From Rhodobacteraceae bacterium KLH11 (GTDB taxonomy: Bacteria; Pseudomonadota; Alphaproteobacteria; Rhodobacterales; Rhodobacteraceae), in contig DS999533.1 in assembly GCA_000158135.1 (NCBI GenBank), forward strand, positions 52,616 to 116,615: 64,000 nt of DNA. The letters are read 5' to 3'. Each line of letters starts with the position of its first letter. Position 1 is the first letter of the stretch. Below, piece after piece: positions 45,927-52,987 of this stretch. The notes beneath the pieces were generated by a model, which was not told the origin of the DNA, ran no database searches, and saw only the letters and a list, made by a program, of their open reading frames with translations. The position numbers were made by a program, and so were the translations under genes.

Positions 45927-47099
45927 ATGGCACAATCCCCGGGCGTTTGGAATCTCGTATTCACATTGGCGGTCACAACGGCCATAGCCGGCGGGGGTGT
46001 GGCAGGGCTGTATTTCGGCGGCCGTTACGTGCTGGAGCAGGTCGGAGGAACCCCCAGGGAAGAGACTGCCGGTCCGGATCAGCGCACCACTGCACAGATC
46101 GAACGGGAAATAGCGGCACTGGAACGTGCGGCGGACAGGTTCAACGAAAGCGCCGCTGAACCATCGACGCAGGTCACCCGCCTGCCACAGGTAGAAGAGA
46201 CGGAAGTCCCCCCCGAACCGCGGTCAGATCGGCTCCCCGCGGTGCTCACCGAACAGGCTGCAGAAACCCTGAAGTTGAGGGAAGAGCGGCGGCAGACTGC
46301 GCTGACAGCTCCTCTTGGGAAAAGCCTGTTCACCATTGAAGGCATTCGCGAGGCAAGGCGGTCAGGACAAAGCGCACTGGATGAATCATCGCCACCAGGG
46401 AGCACACCCCCGGCAGAGCCTGTAAGCCCGGGCTCGCTTCCGTCACCCGTTTCTGCGGATGTATCAGCGGACCTAGCGGCAACGGCTCGGGCGCTTGCGG
46501 CCCCCACTTCCGGCATTGACAGCTATTCCGTGCATCGGCCCGGGCAGGTGTTGCTGGCGGCAGGCTCGATCATCCCGGCGGTTCTGGTCGACGAGATTCG
46601 CTCGGACTTGCCAGGTCTGATCCGCGCCACGATCACCAATGATGTTTATGGTACGCTTGAGCCCGGGCACGTGGTCATCCCGCGCGGATCCATGCTGGTT
46701 GGAACCTACGCAAGCCAGACGCATCCCGGTCAGAGACGCCTGTTCATCACGTGGACGCGGGTTCTGTTTCCAAATGGTGTCGCGCTCGATCTCGAACAGG
46801 CCGGGGGCGTGGATGCAGACGGGGCCAGCGGGATCAAGGGCCGCCGCCGCACCGGGTTCTTCACCGCTGTCCTGGGAACGGCCCTGATCAGCACCGCGCA
46901 GAATGTTGGGCGCAAAGACACAACCAATTCGGATATTGCCGAGGCCGCCCGAATTGCCACAGGCACCGCCGTGGGCACTTTGTCGGAGCAATACTTCGGG
47001 AACACCCTGTCCCAGGGGCCGACATTTGCGGTCCGGGCCGGAACCATACTCAACGCCCAGACCGAACGGGATTTCTACCTCGAAGGATACACCCAATGA
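45927..47099 (+). CDS. trbI: TrbI/VirB10 energy-transducing core protein
   Basis: A 390-residue protein with an N-terminal membrane span (LVFTLAVTTAIAGGGVAGLYFGG), a Pro/Glu/Ser-rich periplasmic linker (to about 190) and the VirB10 beta-barrel domain (VLLAAGSIIPAVLVDEI, VIPRGSMLVGTYAS, RLFITWTRVLFPNGVALDL, FAVRAGTILNA). Bridges inner and outer membrane. Coupled to the nuclease gene by ATGA. Confidence 0.9.
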   Translation: MAQSPGVWNLVFTLAVTTAIAGGGVAGLYFGGRYVLEQVGGTPREETAGPDQRTTAQIEREIAALERAADRFNESAAEPSTQVTRLPQVEETEVPPEPRSDRLPAVLTEQAAETLKLREERRQTALTAPLGKSLFTIEGIREARRSGQSALDESSPPGSTPPAEPVSPGSLPSPVSADVSADLAATARALAAPTSGIDSYSVHRPGQVLLAAGSIIPAVLVDEIRSDLPGLIRATITNDVYGTLEPGHVVIPRGSMLVGTYASQTHPGQRRLFITWTRVLFPNGVALDLEQAGGVDADGASGIKGRRRTGFFTAVLGTALISTAQNVGRKDTTNSDIAEAARIATGTAVGTLSEQYFGNTLSQGPTFAVRAGTILNAQTERDFYLEGYTQ

Positions 47100-47638
47100 G
47101 GCGGTTGCTCGGGATATCGATGATCCTTGCAGGTGTCGCGGGTTTCCTGTTGCTCGGCGGGCAGGGCTTTGCCCCCGATCTTCTGCGAGATTTGTCGTTC
47201 CTGTTTGCAGAACAGGAAGACGGCAAAAACATCCGGGGCGGCGCATGGGTGATTGATGGGGACACGCTCGTGATCAGCGGCCAGCGCATCCGCATTGCCG
47301 GAATCGACGCGCCAGAACTGGATCAGCCCTGCCTTACACCGAGTGGCATGGAATGGCGCTGTGGCGACGTTGCCCGGGCGGCACTTGGCCGTCTGGTGGT
47401 GGGCAAGACCGTTGAATGCATGGGGTCGGGAGACGATCCGTTTGGGCGCTTTATCGCAACCTGCCATGTGGACGGTCGGGACGCGGGCGGATGGATGGTG
47501 GAACGGGGCTGGGCCATGGCCTACCGGGAGTTCTCACTGGCCTATGTTGCAAGAGAGGTCCAGGCACGGGAAGACCAGCGTGGTGTCTGGATCGGCACGA
47601 TGCAACCTCCATGGGAATGGAGGGCAGCGCAGAGATGA
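47096..47638 (+). CDS. thermonuclease-family (SNase) protein
   Basis: A 180-residue exported or membrane-anchored nuclease. A hydrophobic N-terminus (ISMILAGVAGFLLLGG) precedes a staphylococcal-nuclease fold: VIDGDTLVISGQRIRIAGIDAPE (calcium-binding Asp and catalytic Arg/Glu region), later DDPFGRFIATCHVDG. SNase-like genes occur on many conjugative plasmids and may act on DNA in the periplasm; the precise role is not known. Overlaps both neighbours by 4 nt. Confidence 0.8.
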   Translation: MRRLLGISMILAGVAGFLLLGGQGFAPDLLRDLSFLFAEQEDGKNIRGGAWVIDGDTLVISGQRIRIAGIDAPELDQPCLTPSGMEWRCGDVARAALGRLVVGKTVECMGSGDDPFGRFIATCHVDGRDAGGWMVERGWAMAYREFSLAYVAREVQAREDQRGVWIGTMQPPWEWRAAQR

Positions 47639-48996
47639 ACCGGAAAGCGCTTCTTCTTCCTTTGCTTCGGGCCGCACTGGCGCTTTCGTTATGGCTTTCT
47701 GCCCTCAGTGCCGTGGCCTGCACCGAACGGACAATGCTGGAGCTGATCGGGACACTCGAAGCTCCGAAGGGGTATGATCAGGTCTACTCCGGGGTTTCGG
47801 TTCAGCCACCCAGGCCGATCACAACGATGACGGTCGGGGAAGTTCTCGAGTGGCAGCGCCTGGCATCCAAAACATCCGTCTCCAGCGCCGCCGGTCGCTA
47901 CCAGGTGATCCGCGGAACACTAAGCAACATGGTCGACCAGAGGGTGGTGTCCGTCGACGACATTTATAGTCCCCGCACGCAAGACCGGATTGGCTTGTAT
48001 CTTTTGCGCAGCACAGGGTATCGCAATGGGTCGACTTCGCCGGAGGTCGCCAACAGGGTGGCCGGAATCTGGGCCGCCCTGCCGCAGATCGGGGGTCCGG
48101 AAGCGGGGCTGTCGGTTTACGAGGGATATGCGGGCAACCATGCGCTTGTCACGGCCCCCTCTTATCAAGGTGTTCTCGACTGTTCTCTCGATGTCGCGAA
48201 TGTCGAGATGGAAGCGACAGTTATCCGTGCCGGCACCCGGCTGGGCTTTGAATTCGATCACATTATCGAACGGATGCTGGAAGGCAGCGAAGCCATGGCG
48301 GAGCCGTTGCAGAAGGCAGCCCTGTTGCTGCTGTATGCCCTCGCCATCGCGGATATCGTGGTGACGTTTGGCCGTTCTGCAATCACTGGTCGGCCACTTG
48401 GCGCGGTGATGCAGGACCTGGTCTCCCGGATGCTGGTGATCGGCTTTCTGAGTTTCATAATTCTCAATATTGCGGACATCGTGCTCATGGTGGCGAATGT
48501 GGCCGCGCATCTCGCGGAAGACATCACCAACAGTAAGGGTATATCCCTCTCGGCCTACGCAAGGGCGAAGACGACGCTGGTGTTTTCCTTCAGTGAAGGC
48601 TTCGGAAACATCCCGTCTCACAGTTCGCAACTGGTCTTTTCCCTGTCGCTGATAATCGTCTTGCTGACAGGGGCCATCATGTCACTGGCAGTGCTAGCTT
48701 ATGCCCGGCTCTACATCGGGACGATCATAGGTGTGTTCACAGCCGGGTTGGGCGGGTTCACCGCGACCCGGAATGCACCCCGGGCGCTGATCTTCAGCAC
48801 GTTGGGGAACGGACTGCGCCTGCTGACGCTGATGATCATCATGCACCTGGGGCTGGAGATGGCACAGGCCCTGCGGGGATCCAGCCCAGGTGAGACTGCG
48901 GCGTTGCTCACGCTGATGGTGGATATCATCATAGTGTTTCTGTGCTGGCAGCTGCCCACCACCATCGCCAGACTGACCGGGGGGCCTGGTCTGTGA
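47635..48996 (+). CDS. lambda-R-like transglycosylase fused to TrbL/VirB6-like membrane domain
   Basis: A 453-residue protein. After a signal peptide (to about residue 28), residues about 30-190 resemble the phage lambda R lytic transglycosylase (GH104-type): putative catalytic Glu42 in GTLEAPKGYDQVYSG, SSAAGRYQ (83-90), the PRTQDRIGLYLL helix and the NRVAGIWAALPQIGG segment. Residues about 225-445 hold about six membrane spans like TrbL/VirB6 (LLLYALAIADIVVTFG, MLVIGFLSFIILNIADIVLMVANVA). A wall-cutting domain thus appears wired to a channel protein. The start is at 47635 (ATGA). Confidence 0.75.
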   Translation: MNRKALLLPLLRAALALSLWLSALSAVACTERTMLELIGTLEAPKGYDQVYSGVSVQPPRPITTMTVGEVLEWQRLASKTSVSSAAGRYQVIRGTLSNMVDQRVVSVDDIYSPRTQDRIGLYLLRSTGYRNGSTSPEVANRVAGIWAALPQIGGPEAGLSVYEGYAGNHALVTAPSYQGVLDCSLDVANVEMEATVIRAGTRLGFEFDHIIERMLEGSEAMAEPLQKAALLLLYALAIADIVVTFGRSAITGRPLGAVMQDLVSRMLVIGFLSFIILNIADIVLMVANVAAHLAEDITNSKGISLSAYARAKTTLVFSFSEGFGNIPSHSSQLVFSLSLIIVLLTGAIMSLAVLAYARLYIGTIIGVFTAGLGGFTATRNAPRALIFSTLGNGLRLLTLMIIMHLGLEMAQALRGSSPGETAALLTLMVDIIIVFLCWQLPTTIARLTGGPGL

Positions 48997-49715
48997 GCTA
49001 TGCCCGGAACCTTTTCCTCTGCGTCCTGCTTATCCTGCCTGCAAGTCCGGTGAGGGCGGAACACAGCGACACAACCCTTCTGACCTTCCTGCGGTGGTTT
49101 GAATCAGGAGGCAGCTACGACCGTTATGAACACCGGATACACATCCCGCCTCCAAAACGTTTAACCAAAATGACCGTGGGCGAGGTGCTGGTCTGGCTGA
49201 GCGCGCTGAGGCGGGCCCGTGTCAAGTCCACAGCCGCCGGCGGATACCAGATCATCTACAAGACGCTGGATGATCTTGTTCGCCGACACCGGATTCCGCG
49301 GGACACCCTGTTTAATGCAGCACTGCAGGACCGGCTGGCACGACACCTGATCGATGATTGCTCCGAGGCGCGTGCGCGCAACACCACGGCCTTTGCCAAT
49401 TGCCTTGCAGGGATCTGGGCCGCGCTGCCGCTGGTGTCCGGGCCCGGGAAAGGCCGGTCTGCCTATCGCGGAATTGCGAACAACAAGGCCCGCACCACGC
49501 CTGCAAACGTGCTGGCCATGCTGAATGGTCAGCCCTTCAGCACCAAACCGACCCGGATCGCCCGGGAGACCGCCGGGCCAGGGGAAACATCGACTCCTCA
49601 GGTCGCCACGCCGCGTTATGTGCGAATTCAAAACGCCATGCGCCAGGCCGCTCAGGCTGCAGGGAACAGAACCGTCCCGCAAACCTGGGCCATCGATCCT
49701 TACGCGATGGAGTAA
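48993..49715 (+). CDS. lambda-R-like lytic transglycosylase, stand-alone
   Basis: A 240-residue exported protein from GTG 48993 (overlap GTGA). Signal peptide ending near PVRAEH. The transglycosylase domain parallels the upstream fusion: Glu37 in RWFESGGSYDRYEH, MTVGEVLVW, STAAGGYQ (79-86), CLAGIWAALPLVSG. The C-terminal 60 residues are basic and disordered-looking. Probably a VirB1-like function, opening peptidoglycan for the channel. Arginine of GRYQ is Gly here (GGYQ). Confidence 0.8.
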   Translation: MSYARNLFLCVLLILPASPVRAEHSDTTLLTFLRWFESGGSYDRYEHRIHIPPPKRLTKMTVGEVLVWLSALRRARVKSTAAGGYQIIYKTLDDLVRRHRIPRDTLFNAALQDRLARHLIDDCSEARARNTTAFANCLAGIWAALPLVSGPGKGRSAYRGIANNKARTTPANVLAMLNGQPFSTKPTRIARETAGPGETSTPQVATPRYVRIQNAMRQAAQAAGNRTVPQTWAIDPYAME

Positions 49716-49720
49716 ACGAC

Positions 49721-50872
49721 ATGGCCATCACAACACACATATGGGATATGTTCACAGGCATAGGGCATATGAACCGGACCTTCATTCTGCCCGTGTCTGC
49801 CACCCTGGTCTGCATTGGTTTTTTTGCTCCGGGTGTGAACTTTGCTGTTGCGGTGGTACCCTTCATCTTTGCCATCTGCGCGAATGACAGGGTCATCAAG
49901 TTCCTCTGGGTGGCGGGGTATTTCGGTTGGGTAGCGGCAATGAGCTGCTGGGGCCTCCTAAACCTGGGCTATCCCGCAGCTGCCGTGATTCTTGCCGGGA
50001 TGCTGAGCACGTGTCTTGTAGCGCTCCTCTATGCAAGGCTGGGTGTGGGCCTCGTGTCTTTCCTGTTGCTGCCGATCCATTTCATCCCTGGCAATCCGCT
50101 GCTTGTGGCCGGTTCGGTACTGCCCGGCGCCGGGCTTCAGGGGATAATTGTTGTTATTCTTATTGTGATCCTGGTTGAAGACCTCTCGAGGACCTGGCTC
50201 CGCGCGGTCATCCTTTTGCTGACCATCATATTCGGCAACACATGGCACGATCTGACCGGGCACTCACGACCGGAAATGGCGGAGGGTCCACGCTACCAAA
50301 CCCTCGACATCGCAGACCTCAATGCGGTTACGGAATATGGATACAACGATGCGCTCGAGCGGCAGATGCGGTCGGGTCACTCCTACATCACGGGTGAGAA
50401 CCTTATCCGGTCCGATGATGCGGGTGCCGTCGCCCAGTGGTGCCGAAGTGTACGAGCGCGCAATATCACTGTCTATCTTGGTGTTCAGGATGCCGAAACC
50501 GGGCAGGGCCAGGTCTGGGAGTTCAGCGACAAGACCTGTCCGGCCCCGGACATCACATATGCCGCGCGCACGGGTATTCCCGGATTAACCGGGGGCGTCT
50601 GGCTGATGGACGGGCCCCAATCCAGCCATGCACCGGCTTTTCTTGCCTGTTTCGAAGCCTTCAGTCTCTGGCGCTGGACCGAGGTTTTGCAGCTGCGCCC
50701 ACAAAGCATCGTCACCATTGCCAATGATCACTGGACCGAGCCGCTGCCCGTTGGACGCCTGCGTCGCAAGATCGGGGCGCAGTTTGAACGGCTCCTGTCT
50801 GTCCGCGTGTTTCATGCAGAAGCGCGAAAAACAATGCTTGTGATGGTGCCAGAGCAGGGGACAATTCAATGA
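49721..50872 (+). CDS. traB: TraB-like protein (nitrilase-fold, Ti type)
   Basis: A 383-residue protein: about six N-terminal membrane spans (to residue about 185) and a C-terminal carbon-nitrogen hydrolase-like domain. In that domain a Glu lies in HSYITGENLI and a Cys in APAFLACFEAF at the places of the Glu and Cys of nitrilase/Lnt catalytic sites. Ti plasmid TraB has this architecture and raises conjugation efficiency. I could not place the catalytic Lys confidently. Overlaps the next gene by 4 nt. Confidence 0.7.
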   Translation: MAITTHIWDMFTGIGHMNRTFILPVSATLVCIGFFAPGVNFAVAVVPFIFAICANDRVIKFLWVAGYFGWVAAMSCWGLLNLGYPAAAVILAGMLSTCLVALLYARLGVGLVSFLLLPIHFIPGNPLLVAGSVLPGAGLQGIIVVILIVILVEDLSRTWLRAVILLLTIIFGNTWHDLTGHSRPEMAEGPRYQTLDIADLNAVTEYGYNDALERQMRSGHSYITGENLIRSDDAGAVAQWCRSVRARNITVYLGVQDAETGQGQVWEFSDKTCPAPDITYAARTGIPGLTGGVWLMDGPQSSHAPAFLACFEAFSLWRWTEVLQLRPQSIVTIANDHWTEPLPVGRLRRKIGAQFERLLSVRVFHAEARKTMLVMVPEQGTIQ

Positions 50873-51630
50873 GCAGGGCGTGGTTCAAAATCAGGTCCAG
50901 ACTGTCCTCCCTCGGCACCGCGCTGCGGCGTTGGTTGGAAAACCTTCTACCGCCAGAACGCCAGCTGAGCTACGACTGCGATGGCTGGAGAGGTCCGGTC
51001 TCAGCCGTGCAGGGCGGAGCAGAAACGACCGACCTGAAAGAAATCCGGGCCCGCTTCGCCATCGCGCCGGAACGGATTGTCAGTGATACTCTTTATGCAC
51101 CTCAAGCCAATGGGTGTTGGGTGGAATACCCCGTTCAACAGCATCTGCAGGACGCGGCTCTGCCCACCGAAGTCACTGATCCCAACACATCCGGGACGCG
51201 CCCCCTGGTCTTCGATCATTTTTACTGCCGGGGCTCTGAACCGGATCCGTGCACTGCGGCCGGGACCCGTGAGCTAAGCCGACGTATTCGGCTGTTTGCG
51301 GAAGTGGGTCTGATGTTGCGCCATAAGCAGCCTTACCACAGCAGCATGGTCGTCGAGGCATTCCTGACGCGCTATCCGGATATTCCCCGATCTCAAGCCT
51401 GGTTTCTGCAACCGATGCTTTTGGGGGTACATCTGCCATTCAGGCACGGACCGTCCTGCATCTGGATTGATCGGGTCGGGGATGCCACAGCCCCGCGCCT
51501 GTTCAGTCAGGCTCTCACCCAAAAGGGATACCCGGTTGGCGCAGCACAGAGCCGACCGATCAATGCCTGGACCAACCGGAAAGCCCGCCTTGATCTGGCA
51601 GCCTTCGAAGAGGGAGGTGATCCATGTTGA
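50869..51630 (+). CDS. hypothetical conjugation-operon protein
   Basis: A 253-residue soluble protein, not recognised. It is Arg/Pro/Trp-rich, with Cys residues near the middle (DHFYCRGSEPDPC). It lies between traB- and traF-like genes with 4- and 7-nt overlaps, so it is part of the transfer operon; Ti plasmids carry traH nearby, but similarity is not evident. Confidence 0.5.
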   Translation: MSRAWFKIRSRLSSLGTALRRWLENLLPPERQLSYDCDGWRGPVSAVQGGAETTDLKEIRARFAIAPERIVSDTLYAPQANGCWVEYPVQQHLQDAALPTEVTDPNTSGTRPLVFDHFYCRGSEPDPCTAAGTRELSRRIRLFAEVGLMLRHKQPYHSSMVVEAFLTRYPDIPRSQAWFLQPMLLGVHLPFRHGPSCIWIDRVGDATAPRLFSQALTQKGYPVGAAQSRPINAWTNRKARLDLAAFEEGGDPC

Positions 51631-51989
51631 AGCTTTTGGCGGTCTCTTTTGGTTTGCTCGGAATGCTGTGGCTGGCGGTCCTGACCGGGCAGTTGACCGG
51701 CAACCTGTCTCCTTCAGCTCCAGTGGGGCTCTATATTCGCGCTGAGCGTGAACAGGCTCGCTATGTGACCTTTTGCCTGCGCGCGGATCACTCTGGTCTG
51801 CCGTTCTATTCCCGGCTTTGCTCCCCGGACATTCCGGACGGGCAGCGGATCATCAAGCAAATCACCAACCGGCATGAGGATGGCAGTCTGACGGTGACCG
51901 GAAAAGTACCGGGATCGATCGATTCCAGTCTGATCGGGCGCATCCAGCCGGATCAGGTTCGCGGATATTGGAGGCATTGGCACCTGTGA
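51624..51989 (+). CDS. traF: TraF-like S26 maturation protease
   Basis: A 121-residue protein with an N-terminal membrane anchor, the putative nucleophile Ser in NLSPSAPVGLY and a general-base Lys in QRIIKQITN: the Ser/Lys dyad of TraF, the signal-peptidase-like enzyme that matures and cyclises TrbC pilin in RP4. It is shorter than RP4 TraF (about 180). Ends ...VRGYWRHW like family members. Coupled to the next gene by GTGA. Confidence 0.75.
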   Translation: MLKLLAVSFGLLGMLWLAVLTGQLTGNLSPSAPVGLYIRAEREQARYVTFCLRADHSGLPFYSRLCSPDIPDGQRIIKQITNRHEDGSLTVTGKVPGSIDSSLIGRIQPDQVRGYWRHWHL

Positions 51990-52405
51990 GAAAACCAAGG
52001 CCATCCAGTCCCGCCGAATACGAGGCCGAGATTGACCGCGTCCGTCAACGCGAGGAGAGGCGGCTTCTCACGGAAGCCCAACGGGCTGGGTACTTTGATC
52101 TGAAAATCACCACACCCCAGTTGCGAAAAATGTTCGGAGCCTTGCTCAAAAACCGCACCCGGATCTCGCAACTCAGAGGATTGGAGGAAGCCATGAACGA
52201 CATGAAATCAAACCTCAGCAAGCAACAGCGCAAAGACGACACACGGCGCAAGATTCTGCTGGGGTCGTTTCTGATCGCCCAGATGGAGCACAGACCGGAA
52301 GACTTTGGTTGGGTCAAACAGGAACTCGACAAGTTTTTGGACACCCATACCAAGGCGCACATCGTCACCCGCAACAAGGCTCTCCTGAATGAGTTTCTGA
52401 GGTGA
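51986..52405 (+). CDS. TraD-like small conjugation protein
   Basis: A 139-residue basic, helical protein; start GTG 51986 (GGAGG upstream). The segment KDDTRRKILLGSFLIAQMEHRPE matches the core of Ti-type TraD/MobC-like accessory proteins (RRKIxLGxL). The N-terminal half is a charged helix. It may assist the relaxosome; no relaxase gene is in the window. Confidence 0.6.
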   Translation: MRKPRPSSPAEYEAEIDRVRQREERRLLTEAQRAGYFDLKITTPQLRKMFGALLKNRTRISQLRGLEEAMNDMKSNLSKQQRKDDTRRKILLGSFLIAQMEHRPEDFGWVKQELDKFLDTHTKAHIVTRNKALLNEFLR

Positions 52406-52514
52406 TGCTGAATACAGGTTTTGTTTCGGCCAGGTACGCACAGTCCCGCGTTCACTGATGCAACCCCTGAATTTCCACCCCGGTCCGGGGAATGACAAAG
52501 AAAGAAAAGAGAAA

Positions 52515-52922
52515 ATGAAACACATATCGAAAGACGGTCACTTGGCAACGGTACGAAAAGCACGGCTCGTGGATGTTCATGTTGGCGAGCGTCTGCGCCA
52601 AAGACGTCAACAAGCTGACCTCAGCAAGTCTGCACTCGCGCGAAAGGTTGGGCTGAGGTGGCAGCAGATCCAGAAATACGAGAGCGCACACAACCGTATA
52701 CCCGCCTCCCGGCTATGGAACATAGCCAAAGCCCTGGATGTTCCGGTCAGCTACTTTTTCGAAGGCTTAAAGCCGAGCATCGATGACCTGTTCCCGCAGG
52801 CAGAGACTTTTGAACTGCTAAAGGCCTGGAACCGCATGCCCAAGACCCAGCGCAAGTTGCTGCTCGGACTGGTAAGGGACATGGCCCAAATGACTAAACA
52901 GGCCAGCACATCCCAACACTGA
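52515..52922 (+). CDS. XRE-family transcriptional regulator
   Basis: A 135-residue regulator. HTH at about residues 22-76: VGERLRQRRQQADLSKSALARKVGLRWQQIQKYESAHNRI, then WNIAKALDVPVSYFFEG. The C-terminal helix may dimerise. The start at 52515 has AGAGA just upstream; an in-frame Met at 52458 lacks a site. It lies just before the coupling-protein gene and may control transfer genes. A small CCCCG/CGGGG palindrome sits at 52479-52491. Confidence 0.8.
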   Translation: MKHISKDGHLATVRKARLVDVHVGERLRQRRQQADLSKSALARKVGLRWQQIQKYESAHNRIPASRLWNIAKALDVPVSYFFEGLKPSIDDLFPQAETFELLKAWNRMPKTQRKLLLGLVRDMAQMTKQASTSQH

Positions 52923-52987
52923 CATCTCTGTGCTTCGCACAGTCTTAACAGGCAGGCGTAAACTGAACAAAAAAAAGGGCTGCAGAC

